Positions 1 to 42,504 are shown, numbered from the stretch's first letter. The stretch is DNA of 64,000 nt from Candidula unifasciata (GCA_905116865.2 CAJHNH020000827.1:27501-91500); one strand, 5' to 3'. Notes: generated by a model from the letters alone, not told the origin. A program made the numbers and translations.

Positions 1-119
1 CACACACACTGCGGTTGGAATTTTATGCAGTTTGTACCACGCAACAGGGTCGTAGTTTCTCCCGCTACGACAGACTAAGGCAACAGAAACTATTGTGTTA
101 ATGAGAGAGTTATTTTAGT

Positions 120-253
120 CCATCACAGTGTATGCAGAAACAGGAGTAAGGCAACCACTATTTGTATTCGGCCAGACTGCAAGTATTTGGCCGAATCCCG
201 AATAGTTATTATGTCCACTATTCGGCCCCGAAGCGAATATTCGGTACAGCCCT

Positions 254-254
<1 letters not shown>
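120..254 (-). mobile_element. hAT-like non-autonomous element, one end only
   Basis: The end TAGGGCTGTACCGAATATTC (minus strand, from 254) and the body with repeated TATTCGGCC words match the left end of the element at 40897. The other terminus is not recognisable here, so the copy is truncated. Confidence 0.65.

Positions 255-255
<1 letters not shown>

Positions 256-342
<87 letters not shown>
256..342. repeat. (TA)n microsatellite
   Basis: About 42 uninterrupted TA units directly abutting the hAT-like terminus. The open frames read across it are low-complexity artefacts. Confidence 0.95.
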
Positions 343-345
<3 letters not shown>

Positions 346-689
346 CACATTTGAATCGTTAATACCACCTGATAATTTGTGCACCAGATAAACAATTATC
401 CCCATAAATTTGTCGCATCAATTCAACTGTCTTAATGGCCCTTTTTCTGAGTGTTAAACAGAATTTAATGTTAGCTTTTAGCTCCATGCTGATTTCGTAA
501 CAATGCACATCTAACTAGGTCAATAATATAGCAGGTTGTTTGTCGTCTGCTTATCAGGCAGTGATGCAAAGTTGCCAGATCATAGATGAAGGTTATCTCT
601 TTAGATTCCATGCTTGGCTACATAGATGGCACTTTTCAGTCTCATTACCTAATTGTTGGACCGCGGTATTACCAGAGAAATCCTCCATG
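343..689. other. No gene seen
   Basis: AT-rich sequence between the TA array and the 36-bp repeats. No conserved coding words, RNA gene or repeat that I recognise. Confidence 0.5.
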
Positions 690-895
690 AATCACCAAAG
701 CAAAACCATCAATATTCACACCCAATAGTCACTAGAGAAAACCAACAACATTCACATTCAACAATCAGCAGAGGAAACCTACAATATTCACATTCAACAA
801 TCAGCAGAGGAAAACTACAATTTTCACATCCAACAATCACCAGAAGAAACCTACAATATTGACATTCAACAATCGCCAGGGAAAATCTACATTCA
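690..895 (+). repeat. Minisatellite, about 36-bp unit, about 5 diverged copies
   Basis: The words CAACAATCAGCAGAGGAAA and CTACAATATTCACATT alternate with substitutions. Because 36 is a multiple of three, a short frame stays open; nothing suggests it is a protein. Confidence 0.75.
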
Positions 896-1229
896 CATTA
901 AACTATTACCAGCCCCTACTTCACACTCTACAACACATTGAATAATCGGTGCTCGCTCCAAACTTTGTGGACAAATCTGTGCCTATTTAAATATCATGTT
1001 GGCTGCCTTTGCTTACAAGAATATTTCCTTGTACATGAAATATGATGGTTTTGCTCCATCTTGGAACCAAAGCGAATTTTTTTAAAGAATTCTGATTGGG
1101 ATTCAAACACATGACTTTATAGTTGATGGACAGGTGTGCTAGTAACTGTGCTAATGCAGTTTACTTGTGCCACTACAGCAAGGCACACACAAAATAGTAA
1201 TAATAATAAAGAATATGTGGAATGCCCAG

Positions 1230-1425
1230 CATTTTTTGGCTGTTATGGTTTGTCTAGGCAAACTTTACATTCAGTAGTTTGCCACTGCTTTCTGTACGGT
1301 CAGCTTTTGGTACCACTGTCGAAATCAATGCAAGACAAACCCTCTGCAGCTGGGATCAAACTCAGCACCCTGGCATTACAAAGCGCGTTGCAATGCGTAA
1401 GCCGCAGACACGAACAAAGGACCCA
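1230..1425 (-). repeat. tRNA-derived SINE (family D), copy 1
   Basis: On the minus strand it begins with a tRNA-like head and a B-box-like word over the GGGATCAAACTCAGC stretch (read in reverse). The body matches the copy at 28800–29000 over about 180 bp, including GTTTGCCACTGCTTTCTG versus GTTTGCCATTGCTTTCTG. Confidence 0.65.
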
Positions 1426-1449
1426 TATACGTACCATAAAGCGTGCAAT

Positions 1450-2970
1450 GAATAATTAGTCTTATTGATTTATAGTACAGATGGCAGTTCTACTTTTTAT
1501 TTCGTTTGATATCTTTTCTTGATATTTTTATAATTTCACTGCAGTTCACTAATTTTACCTCACTCATGTGTCCAACACTCCCAGAACTGCTACTATCTGA
1601 TATGCTCATCTAACTTGTCTGCTCTGTATTTTTTTGTATGACCGTTCTAATAATTTCACTTATCTTTAAAGTGTATTCTTGTTCGTGTTTGTGCTACTGT
1701 AGATTTCTGTAATGTGCTGCTTAAGTTTTTTAGGCCACAACGTTCACTCGGCGTTTGTGTTTGTGACGTTGTGAAGCTTACTGCTTCTATTTTTCATCTT
1801 GTTTGATATCTTTAGTTTTATAGATGAACTGGTCATGTGACGGGTGGTATGGTCAGTACCATGTTGGCTTCCTTTCTGTATCAGAAAATTTACTTATTTT
1901 AGGCTGGGATTATCTTGCAGCCCCAATCAGTGTAATCTCCCATCCCCATTTTGGACTGCATGTTATGTTACTTTGTAAGCATGGGGGTGCCCTAACACAT
2001 ATATCTATGTTTATACAGCTGAATGAGATTTCTGGATTTGCTCCTGTCTGATTCTCATCCTTAGGGTGTTAATCCTGTGGACAGCAACTGTGTAGGGGAA
2101 CAATGATCACCACCTAGATCAATAAGAAAACATTCCCAGTATTTTCTTTAACTAGACTGAGAATGCTGTACATATAAGTAATGAGCTATGGCTGAATTCT
2201 TGGTCACAGGTAAAGAAATCATTCACAATGTATCTGAAGTTTTACAGGTAATGAAGCAACAAGATGATGGAAAATTGCTAAAATGTATTTAATATCATGG
2301 ACAGAAGCACACTAGTGAAAAATGTGTCAAAACTATCTTGTATTCCAATTTTTATACTTTCATGCTCTGCTTACACTTGATCACTAACTTTATGAAAGTT
2401 TTAAAGTATTTTGGATTGGACCTGCTTGACTTGTGAAATAGTTTTTAGACTGACCTTCAAGTTGTAGACAGAAAATGGTTCCAATGAAAGGAGTTTGTAA
2501 CGTCATCTCAAAGGCTCCTGGCATAAGATAAAAGAATTCCTAGACATTTTGTGCTGCTAAAAGAGAATCTGCATAAGACTGACGTTCACTCTTTTGCTGG
2601 TTAACCTCAATTTCACATAATACACAGTATGACCTTATCATCATTTGCACCACTCTCAGAACAAGTTCTTCAGGAAAAAGGAGCAAAAACTTTCAGTCCC
2701 CATTAAATATATTTTGGCACGTTTCCAGACTGTAGTGTCATACTGTTTGCCACATAGGCAGTGACCTGTGTAAACTAGCTGTTTTCATATAAACTGATAA
2801 TCAACATCATTTTTTCCTTTGCAATGAATCACCTGAAGACTTGCCATCTTTCTTTTCATTTATTTGATGATGTTCTCCACCAATGGAGCAGTCACACAAC
2901 TAATGAACTTACTAAGCCATTTGCCACTACTTTATCATAAAACTGATATGAACAGAAAGAGCTGAGAATT
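1450..2970. other. Unrecognised AT-rich stretch
   Basis: It contains one plus-strand open frame (1824–2051, 75 codons) without any recognisable domain. No splice-flanked conserved words were seen on either strand. Confidence 0.4.
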
Positions 2971-2974
2971 AAAA

Positions 2975-3150
2975 ACATCAAAGAGTAATTATATTTTGAT
3001 TATCATCAAAAAATCATTTTTAAACTCAAATGCAGGAGAACATGGAGGATCCCCGAAAACTTACATCAAAGAGTAATTATATTTTGATTATCATAAAAAA
3101 ATCATTTTTAAACTCAAATGCAGGAGAACATGGAGGATCCCCGAAAACTT
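2975..3150 (+). repeat. Tandem duplication, two copies of an 88-bp unit
   Basis: The unit starts ACATCAAAGAGTAATTATAT at 2975 and again at 3063, and ends CATGGAGGATCCCCGAAAAC in both. The copies differ by one or two bases, so the duplication is recent. Confidence 0.9.
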
Positions 3151-3184
3151 ATCTAATGATAAACTGTCACTACTGTCAGTTTTA

Positions 3185-3285
3185 CCACCTTTTTATGGCG
3201 GTGTAGACAGGGGGTCTTGAGCCTGAGGCTAGTGCTGTCGCCATGGACTGTGGAGGCTACGATGTTTTTAATATTTTCCCCGAAA
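3185..3285 (-). repeat. SINE family B fragment
   Basis: GACAGGGGGTCTTGAGCCTGA and GCTAGTGCTGTCGCCATGGA are the reverse of the 3' half of the element at 8075 and 26120. Confidence 0.6.
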
Positions 3286-3289
3286 GAAA

Positions 3290-4010
3290 AAATCCATCAC
3301 TAACTGGCCATAAATATAAAATTATGAACTATAAAGAAACATGTAAAAACCCTTTATATTAATACCTCCTAAATGAAATAAACAGAACAAAATACAGAAA
3401 AGAACCAAAGGCACTGAAGATATACAACAATAGTTGTGCAATGTAATAAAAATCCTTCTACAAAACCAAAACATTGTAATGAAGAAAGGGAGCGGAATAC
3501 AATGGCTTCTGAAATCATTCTGAAAACATTAAAATAACACTATTGTGATCGCCTAACATGTATAATTTATGTAAACAGTGTCAGCCAGCAACACACAGTT
3601 TGGTCATATGTAAGCAAAGATAATTTGCTGAAATATTTATAAATTTTCTTGGAGAACATAAGCACTTATATGTGAAAAATAATACATAAATACGCAAGCA
3701 GCAGTTGACTGCTGATTCACACAACTAAAATAACATTTAATACAGAATTTTAGTTCAGCAGTATTGTTGTGTTTTGTTTTTCCAGCTAGGAACACATTTT
3801 TTTTAAAACCTGTAATTTGCTCTGATGGATTCAGATGTATAAAAAAATTCTTAACCCTACAAGGATAATGGGGTACATGATGCTATCTGGTCACGCCATC
3901 ACTATACATCACTAACCTAGTCTGTGTACTAATGATACTTTTACACTGTGGTGGTAGTAGTTGTCATTTGATCATCTCACCACCATGTTGATGAAGTGGA
4001 GGTGGCCATT
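3290..4010. other. No gene seen
   Basis: AT-rich sequence downstream of the GalNAc-T gene. No conserved coding words or recognisable repeats. Confidence 0.45.
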
Positions 4011-4119
4011 TTTTATTTTATTTTTACAATAAATTTTGTGGATATCTTGTATTCCTTCAGAACAATATATCCCTTTGTGGATTTAAAAAAAAAAAAAAAG
4101 AGGACACAAACAATATGAA

Positions 4120-4490
4120 TTAGCACCTTCGGCCTTTCCAGATCTTCTTTTTCTTCACTTCCTCTTCTACCGCTGTGGGTGTCGAGGGAGATATAAGGTT
4201 CTGTCTCTAGCTCTTCTGGCCGCCTCGACCATAGGTACATCGTGCTGTTGTAGAGTTTCTCTGATGTTATCTTTCCATATTGTTCTTGGTCTACCTCGTG
4301 CTCTACATCCTTCTTCTCTTTCCATGTATGCTTTGTATGGTATTGTGTCACAGGGCATTCTCTCTAAGTGGGCAAACCATTTCACCTGCTGTCTTTGTTT
4401 GTAATTTAGAATTGGTTCTGTGCCGACTTTTTCTCTTTTGATCTCATTCCTGATCATAGGAGAAAAAGATAACAGTATAATATAGTCCAA
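4120..4490 (-). pseudogene. LINE reverse-transcriptase C-terminal relic
   Basis: On the minus strand it reads IRNEIKREKVG, then KQRQQVKWFAHLERMP, then GCRARGRPRTIWKDNIRE and ARDRTLYLP. This is the region after the polymerase core of non-LTR elements (the Q-x-x-W-F-x-H-L and R-G-R-P-R words). Two frames are used and the 5' part is missing. Confidence 0.75.
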
Positions 4491-4494
4491 TAAG

Positions 4495-5205
4495 AAGACT
4501 AGAAATCAGAATCCATGGTGATGGCAAGACTAGCAAGACCCACTTGAATCAAGACAAATCTTCCATAATTAGAGACAAAAAGAGTTAAGCTATCTGCAAT
4601 TATTTCCTCCTTTTTTTTTATTATCTCCCTGATTGTGTTCCTCTGTGCAACACAGTTCCTGGCATCCTGTCTCCAAGAAATCCTCTCAAAATCTGTACCA
4701 TTCATGTCCCACTTGCCAATGTTTTTATGATGCAGCAGAGGCTGCACATGGATATCTTCTACCCAAGTGTAGTAATACATCATAGAGGATGTCTGTAGGG
4801 ACTACCATACTCTATCCTCAAAATGTATTGTAACCATCTCAGCACATCCCTCTAGTTAGCCCAGCCAAATGTTTCACTCAGACATATTCTACACAAATTA
4901 CATCAATATATAATGAAGCACAAGAATGAAGTATTCTATGCAGTTAAAAGGATTCATTGTTGTACTTCATTATATGTTAAATAAATTGTGCAATATATTG
5001 TTTTGTATCCACATTACTCACATTATGAATACTTATAAATAAAAGTGGAAGACGCTGAAATGACGAAATGTCAATCAAACAGTCAAATTTATCATTATTT
5101 GTAGTTAAAATTAGGTATGAATGTCAAGTGATACATTCAAAAGAAGATTTCAACAGAAGATTTTCATACAGCTGTTCCCCGTCAAGGTTACTTCTGATTG
5201 TGTCA
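4495..5205. other. 3' flank and likely 3' UTR of the GalNAc-T gene
   Basis: No further gene. On the minus strand the first canonical AATAAA after the stop is at 4622–4617. Sequence 4910–5060 is AT-rich and unrecognised. Confidence 0.4.
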
Positions 5206-5208
5206 TGG

Positions 5209-35672
<30,464 letters not shown>

Positions 35673-35849
35673 TTCTGCAAATGTTTATCAACTGGATGAC
35701 ATTTGAATTCCTGTATTTTACACGGCTCTGAAAATATGAGATATGGCATATAACATGAGAAACAGTAAATGACTTCAGGTTGGGCAAGACTACTTGCAAG
35801 GAACACAAAAATCAGATAAATCTTCCATTCTTAATTACAACATCCCCCG

Positions 35850-36130
35850 TGTGGATTCTGGGGCACCATTGTGGGAAAAACAAGAATAGACCCACTGCCT
35901 CCTGAAAAGCATGTTGTAAGAGTCGACTAATTGGGGAGCTTCCTTTGAAGTCGGAGTGCATTTGCCGGAGAGGCAAGGAACCAACAGTCCGTATTCAAGA
36001 GAATAAGATCTGTAAAACTGATGCACACACAACACTCAGGTTCTGGAGCAGGACTGCAGTTCAGTAGTGGACAAGCAACCATAACTTTCCGCCAGAGTGT
36101 ACAGCTGGTGAACGCGAAGAAGAAGAAGAA
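35850..36130 (+). repeat. R3 element, near-complete copy
   Basis: GTGTGGATTCTGGGGCACCA, ACCCACTGCCTCC, GAGTCGACTAATTGGGGAGC, GAGAGGCAAGGAACCAACAG, AGATCTGTAAAACTGATGCA and GGTGAACGCGAAGAAGAAGA in order, about 280 bp. It lies between GalNAc-T coding exon 1 and the upstream region. Confidence 0.8.
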
Positions 36131-36424
36131 TTACAACATTATATTTATCTTACAGGGTCAAACTGAGCATGAAAGTTTACAAGGTTGGAAAGCTGGTAGT
36201 GGTACAAGTTGCTCTCAACTGTGCTGTGATGAGAGCAACATTTTGTAAAGGTCCTAGGACAGATGATGATGATTTATTTTACAATCATTATGAGACAAGA
36301 TGGAACAGCAGCTTTTACCTTTACCTATTAACCCAGTTATGCTGAGTTCGAAACCTCAAGATGGTGTGTTTTATTTAATAAACACAAGTCCATAGTCAAG
36401 TTATATAACCTTATAAAATGAAAA

Positions 36425-36690
36425 TTCTTCTTTTTCTTCTTCTTCACGTTCACCAAATGTATCCTCAGCGAAAAGTTCTGATTGTTTGTCCACTACTAAA
36501 CTGTATTTGTGTTCCAGAATTTGAGTTTTATGTGCATATCCATTTTACATTGTTTATTATATGCAGATTGTTGATTCCTCGCCTTTCAGGCAGATGCACT
36601 TCGACTTTAAAAGAAACGTTCTTTATTTTACTTTTAGGACATGCTTGTTTATTTTTTTCTTCCTCATATATTTGGCCCCGGAATCAACAT
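36425..36690 (-). repeat. R3 element copy
   Basis: The reverse order of R3: TTCTTCTTCTTCACGTTCAC, AGTTCTGATTGTTTGTCCAC, CAGATTGTTGATTCCTCGCC and CTTTCAGGCAGATGCACTTC. Confidence 0.75.
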
Positions 36691-37159
36691 AGGAAATAAA
36701 ATAATAAAATACTAAAGATAAGACAGAAATTGTCTCACAGGTTAAAAAGAAATTCACTAGGAACTCTCACAAATAAAGCACACAAAAAGGCACTCCTACA
36801 GTGTTTATACTCCACATGAACACCATCAGGGTCAAAAGGACTGCAGCGAGACATACAGACCTATCAATGCACACAAGAAATTAATAACACAAATGGCAGT
36901 TTCTTCAATGTTTGCTATGCATCTACTCCAATATGGTCATGACCAGGACGGTGCACTTGAGGTCTTCACCTGTGCTTCATAGTTTATCTTGTTGGGATAT
37001 TTCTGTACATTATGACAATGTTAGGAACCGAGACACTGCTCATCTCTCTGTCTCCAGGCGGATCCACACACATGAAGATACGCCTACATACAAGCACCTG
37101 GCACAATGATGTATTTATGCTGATCAGTCATACATGTCAACCTTCCAACTGGCGTTGGC

Positions 37160-37672
37160 TTTTTAGGCATACCGTCACAACATGTAGCAATGTAGTATAT
37201 ACTTTTGTTATATTAAGACTGTTACCCATGCTACAACATGTAGCAATGTGGTTTACTTTTGTTTTATTAAGACTGTTACCCATACTACAACATATAGCAA
37301 TGAAGTTTACTTTTGTTACATTAAGACTGTTACCCATACTACAACATATAGCAATGTAGTTTACTTTTGTTTCATTAAGACTGTTACCCATACTACAACA
37401 TATATCAATGTAGTTAACCTTTGTTACATTAAGACTGTTACCCATACTACAACATATAGCAATGTAGTTTACTTTTGTTTCATTAAGACTGTTACCCATG
37501 CTACAACATGTAGCAATGAAGTTTACTTTTGTTACATTAAGACTGTTACCCATACTACAACATATAGCAATGTAGTTTACTTTTGTTACATTAAGACTGT
37601 TACCCATGCTACAACATGTAGCAATGTAGTATATACTTTTGTTACATTAAGACTGTTACCCATGCTACAAAA
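37160..37672 (+). repeat. 54-bp minisatellite, about 9 copies
   Basis: The unit contains ACTTTTGTTACATTAAGACT, GTTACCCATACTACAACATA and TAGCAATGTAGTTT. As 54 is 18 codons, both strands stay open (repeat words such as MGNSLNVTKVNYIAICCS). No start context, splice sites or homology supports a protein. Confidence 0.93.
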
Positions 37673-37953
37673 TACTTCAAGACAAAATGTCATTTAGTTT
37701 CAATTAAAAAAAAAGGTATTTCACAATAAATAATTACATGTTATTTCTGTGATTAATCACTAAGCTTTAATCATGTTCAATTTGTAACAATGAAAATACA
37801 TCCTGCGTATCCGATATTTACATTATGATTCATAACAGTAGCAAGATTACAGTTACGAAGCAGCAAGGAAAATCATGTTATGGTTGGGGGTCACCACAAC
37901 ATGATGAATTGTATTAAAGAGTCGTGGCATTAGGAAGGTTGAGAACCATTGTA

Positions 37954-38091
37954 TTAACTCTTTGAGTCCCAAGGAACGCATCATAAGTTCATACCTAGAA
38001 GCCCAATGAACACATGATGCGCCGATTTTATTACTTTCTTTACTACCCCCTGGGCCTGTGATGCTAAACCCCCTGGGACTCAATGAGTTAA
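37954..38091. mobile_element. TTAA-bounded palindromic MITE, best copy
   Basis: It begins TTAACTCTTTGAGTCCCAAG and ends CTGGGACTCAATGAGTTAA, near-perfect terminal inverted repeats including TTAA. Relatives lie at 34715 and 47117. A TTAA boundary is what piggyBac-type elements leave, so that affiliation is an inference. Confidence 0.75.
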
Positions 38092-38144
38092 CAGATGATG
38101 GCAGTAATGAAAAAAATTTAAAAGAACAAGATTGGCTAAAAATA

Positions 38145-38470
38145 TCCTCTTGGATGACACATAAAAAATGATAACTGTCAAATGTTATATATACTCAACC
38201 CTGATGTGTAGTGTAGAGACCTGGACATTGAACAATCAAACAGAAAATAATAAGGAATGCCTGGATATGTGGATAAACAGAAACAAAGGTCTTATATCAT
38301 AGAAACAAATACACACACACACACAGTGGTTCTGAAGAGAACATAAATGAAAAGACATTTGCGAAAGAAAATAAAACATGATACTTCTGAAAATTAAGCA
38401 AAATGTGAAACAATACAAATTACATTTTGGTCATATGAAAAATTACATGATATATAAAGTTAAAATGAGA
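38145..38470 (+). pseudogene. Degenerate LINE thumb-region relic
   Basis: Weak plus-strand words VETWTLNNQTENNKECLDMW and LLKIKQNVKQYKLHFGHMKN follow the order of the relic at 30022. Several frames. Confidence 0.6.
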
Positions 38471-38624
38471 AATAAATACTGTGAAAACTCAATTCACACT
38501 ATATATATCCCAATTATAACCCTGAGGGTTGAACAGGGTATTTTTGAACAATTACTACTACTACCACTACTACTACCACTACTAGTGAAATAGATCAGTA
38601 GAGAAACAAGATTATTATGGTCTG

Positions 38625-38815
38625 GAGAGAATAAGGAACCTGGGTGTAACCAGAGGGTCTGGCTGGTTCACTACACTCAGAGGAAAGACAAGATAAACAT
38701 ATAAACGGATTGTGATCGGTACCATCAGTACTGGAACTCTGCGCTGGCTGCTGAAGATGAGGATGGTGCGCACATTGGAATGCCTCGAGTACTGTAATGT
38801 CAATTCTTGACTTAA
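38625..38815 (+). repeat. Dispersed repeat family E, copy 1
   Basis: CAGAGGAAAGACAAGATAAA, GGAACTCTGCGCTGGCTGCT and AAGATGAGGATGGTGCGC recur in the same order at 59330–59490. Confidence 0.7.
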
Positions 38816-39019
38816 CTACTAGTGAAATATTTCTGCCATAATAACAGGCACATCGCTATAAGAAAGACTATACTGAAGTAAAGGTTAAAGGCAAGCGAGC
38901 AAGAGACAAACAACTATGAAACTAGGATGACAACATCAGCAGTCTGGGAGAGTATAGATGGAAAGACTGCGCATTCTGGAGATACTCGTAATTATATCCA
39001 GTTTCGTCCTTTTTAGGAG

Positions 39020-39210
39020 GAAATTTTTTGTCAATTGAAGCCCTACTCTGGCTTTTGCCAGGGGCCGCAATATAGGCAGGTCATACATATGGCCAAATGT
39101 CTGAACGCGGTTTCTGGGACCTCTCCACGGTGATCCTCATCCGCATGGTGGCACTTTGTGTCATCGGGTGTTTATCGCTTGTGTGATGTCCTGGTGGGGT
39201 AGAAAGTCAG
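39020..39210 (+). repeat. Dispersed repeat family C, copy 2
   Basis: It matches 19240–19445 over about 180 bp, including GCATGGTGGCACTTTGTGTC and TTATCGCTTGTGTGATGTCC. The 3' tail is AGTCAGTCAGTCA here, a different short repeat from copy 1. Confidence 0.8.
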
Positions 39211-39739
39211 TCAGTCATTCTGGAGATCTGCCAATCTTCAGTGTGAAGAAGGCAGCTTACTGACTGCAAATATCAAATGAATTTATAGTCAGCTTTTTTT
39301 TTTTTTTCAAGCTTATCATAGCTCTAGTTTTACACAGCTACTAAAGATTGACGATTACCGTGACAATAAATTAATCCTTCACATTCTCAGTCATTGTCTC
39401 TATTTAAATTAAAAACTTAATAACTAATCTTCACAGAAAGTATGTATGCTCAGGGTTAAAAGTTGGCTTTCAGGCCCAATACAAATTAAACAAGCATATA
39501 CGACTCCTTAATTATTAAATTCTTGTAGTAAACCTATTCTTGACAGAATAATTGATGCATAAACAGATAAATATTAATAAGAATACTTGTTCCTGCACTG
39601 CCTCCACAATAGTGGCACTATTCGTCTACTTTAAGTAACGTAATCCAAGTAACTAAGAATATGAGAAGTGGATGTAAGAAGACAGTCATTTATATATACA
39701 CTAGCGTCTACAGAATGGTTATCACTACGACATCAAAAT

Positions 39740-40150
39740 GCTACTGAACCACACACTGTAACATTCCAAGCGCCGCTTATATGTCTTGGTTAAAGCTAGA
39801 GAGTTCACCGCATGCGGCCATTGTTTACATAGCAGTCGTGCAGGGGCGTGTCCGGGTGGAGAGTTAGCTGTAAGTAGCTGTAAGAAAAAAAAATCGTCAC
39901 ATTTAACCAGCATCCCTGAAGTGGAAGATTTAGATTATAATTGTGACTAGGTTATGTGCACCATAAAAATTTTTTTTAGCATTGCACGCCACCAGAAGCC
40001 TTGAACAAGACTCCTGTAGTGTTGATGCGACCAAAGAAGACTGACCCAAATACTGTATCGCCCGGTGACGATGTCGTCTACCGGCGAGCCACTGGGCGAC
40101 TCGGTCGCCGAAGTGTTAGAGTAGCGAAGATGTGAAGGCAAGCTGTCTGA
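39740..40150 (-). promoter_or_regulatory. CpG-richer island, candidate upstream exon or promoter of the GalNAc-T gene
   Basis: This stretch has more CpG than its AT-rich neighbours and a GC-box-like GGGGCGTG at about 39843. The GalNAc-T coding exon 1 is preceded by a splice acceptor, so a non-coding first exon is expected upstream on the minus strand, and this is the best-looking place. No transcript evidence is available. Confidence 0.25.
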
Positions 40151-40193
40151 CGGCTCTGCTTTTAACCAAGACCGTCTCCATCTAACACACACA

Positions 40194-40194
<1 letters not shown>

Positions 40195-40254
<60 letters not shown>
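40195..40254. repeat. (CT)n microsatellite
   Basis: About 28 CT units following a short (CA)n. Confidence 0.95.
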
Positions 40255-40258
<4 letters not shown>

Positions 40259-40558
40259 GTTTATAAGCTACCGTAAATTTTGTGTTTTACCTCGCCTCCT
40301 TTTCACTTTTAAAAACAAAACTTTATAATTACTTTTCTTAGAAATTTGTGTCGTGTTAATTAAACATAAAATGTTGTCAGTTTTGAGATAATAATATATA
40401 TGAGATAATATAAAATGTATAAATATATTTTTAAGAACAGAACTTCAAAAGAGAGGAGCTCTCTCAGCCCTTTGACAAGTGTTTCGGGAGTGGGAGTGGG
40501 GTAGGGAGCTCAAGGCCTCAAGCAAATACCCAGACCCTATCATTTGCAGAACCCGTCC

Positions 40559-40680
<122 letters not shown>

Positions 40681-40749
40681 GGTTTGTAATGTCACTAGGC
40701 AAAGTTTATGATCCGCAGTTTGACATTGCTACTCATCGATCAGTTTTCT

Positions 40750-40855
40750 AAACCATCTCTAAACTCACACAAAGCGGCCTTCTGTCTGATCGTTTACAGC
40801 TGGGATCGAAGCCGGCATTCCGAAGCAACGCCTAAGCCATAGATGCTGCCTATAC
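40750..40855 (-). repeat. SINE family D, 5' fragment
   Basis: AGCTGGGATCGAAGCCGGCA and AACGCCTAAGCCATAGATGC are the reverse of a tRNA-like head close to that at 28800. Confidence 0.5.
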
Positions 40856-40896
40856 GAGAACACGGTAGCTTAAGAAGAAAAAAACTGACGCAGAAC

Positions 40897-41551
40897 TAGC
40901 GCTGTGCCAAATATTCGCTTCGTATTCGCTTCGGGGCCGAATAGTGGACCTAATAACTATTTGGTATTCGGCCAAATACTTGCGGTCGGGCCGAATACGA
41001 ATAGTAGTTACCCACCGCCTTCTCTAGATAAATAGAGAAGGCCGTGGGTTACCTTACACCCGTTTCGCAAGCACTTATATTTAAAGGCAACGATTTTTTC
41101 GTTCTTTCAGGGTGTCTTAGCCCAAATCAAATTTGAAGATATTGCTAACGAGAATATGAAGGTGCGTTTACATTGAACGAACGGCTGAGCGAATGATGGT
41201 TTTGAAAGAGGCAGCAGCCCGAAGACAACTAATCACAGACATCAGAAGGAGACAGTCGTCATTTTTCGGCCATGTTATGAGAAGAGGGAAAACTGAACAT
41301 GTGGTGACCACTGGAAAGATCTGTGGGAGGAGGGATAGAGGAAGACAACAAGAGAAGATGCTTGACAGTCTTGTTGCAGGGCATGGAAGTGTGTTTGCAA
41401 ACGAAATAATACATGTTGCAGGAGATCGCAGATTGTGGAGAGGCATGATCGCCCACGCAAGTCGACACGGCACCTGATGATGATGATACACTATTCGTAT
41501 TCGTATTCGCCCGAATAGTTGGTCCCACTATTCGTATTCGGTACAGCCCTA
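40897..41551 (+). mobile_element. hAT-type non-autonomous element with 8-bp target duplication and a nested LINE end
   Basis: The terminal inverted repeats read TAGCGCTGTGCCAAATATTC and TAGGGCTGTACCGAATACGA. The exact 8-bp duplication CGCAGAAC lies at 40889–40896 and 41552–41559, the size hAT elements make. The body near both ends is built of ATTCGGCC/GAATA words. The middle is occupied by an RTE LINE 3' end. Related termini lie at 120–254 and 52946. Confidence 0.88.
41185..41485 (+). pseudogene. RTE-type LINE 3' end inside the hAT element
   Basis: The plus strand reads RQLITDIRRRQSSFFGHVMR, then EHVVTTGKICGRRDRGRQQ, then EIIHVAGDRRLWRGMIAHA, followed by a stop and a GATGATGATGAT tail. About 94 codons are open, so it is younger than the relics at 8.9–10.6 kb. 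Confidence 0.85.
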
Positions 41552-41694
41552 CGCAGAACCCAACCCTCTAGGGTCGAGTAGAAAGTACTTGAGGACGTGT
41601 GATTCAACGGCAGACGAAAGTTACCAAATATAGCAGAATAATAATACTCAAATGTTCACATTAAACATGCTATTCTTGTGTTACGTGTAGTATT

Positions 41695-42020
41695 TCTTCT
41701 TCGCGTTCACCGTCTATAACTCCGGAGGAAAGTTTTGGTTGTTCATCCACTTCTGGACTTTGGTTTTATTCCAGAACCTGAGTGTTGCATCCACATCCGT
41801 TTTACAGATCTGATTTATTTATTGCAGATTGTTGGTTCTTGCGTCAGCAAGAGGTACTCCTACTTCGAAAGGAGTCCCCCACACCCCCTCCCCATTCCCC
41901 CTTTTCCGCAGTCGGTCGTCTCTTACAAAATTCATACTGGAAAGGCTAGGAGTCTGTCTCCCCCCCCCCCCACCCCCCTCCCCTTTCCCCAACCTCAACA
42001 TTGTGGCTCTTGAATCCACA
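41695..42020 (-). repeat. R3 element with C-rich insertions
   Basis: The reverse R3 order starts CTTCTTCGCGTTCACCG, then GTTTTGGTTGTTCATCCACT and GATTGTTGGTTCTTGCGTCA. Two C-rich blocks (about 41875–41900 and 41960–41990) expand it. Confidence 0.75.
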
Positions 42021-42504
42021 CAGGGAACACATTTAGAATCGACTCAAATGTTTTGGCATTTGAGCGAGCGATACTCAAAGAACAGTCATGTTGTATTTAT
42101 CAATGTTAAACAGTTTACAGAACAAGAGCTTCAAATACTTAGTAAGTAGATAACAAAATAGCACGCTGTAACACAATCTTCTTGTCAACCCTGGGCTATG
42201 AATGCCAGACCTGGATAACGACAGAAAAACATTAATGCGAAATTATCAACTGAAATAAGTTTCCTGCAAACGGCTCTTAAAATAGGCCTACAAGTTGGCA
42301 ACATGTGAACAATTTAGAGACTCGAAGTGATGATTATGATCTGGACAGAATGGTACATCTATGAGTGACCGACTAATATATTTTTTCCTGGTTTGTTGTG
42401 AGTGACGATGTATGGCAATGGTAACATAGAATGGGAATGAATATGCTTTCATGTTTCTTTGTGCTTGTCGCTACATCCAGTATGAAAATGGAGGTTGAGG
42501 CAGT

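Noticed and set aside
37137..37697. Two overlapping frames (156 and 149 codons) with an 18-residue repeat
   Set aside because: The 54-bp repeat period is a multiple of three, which keeps both strands open; there is no splice context or family match.
41819..42149. Pro- and Gly-rich frames of 66–106 codons
   Set aside because: They cross C-rich insertions inside an R3 repeat copy.
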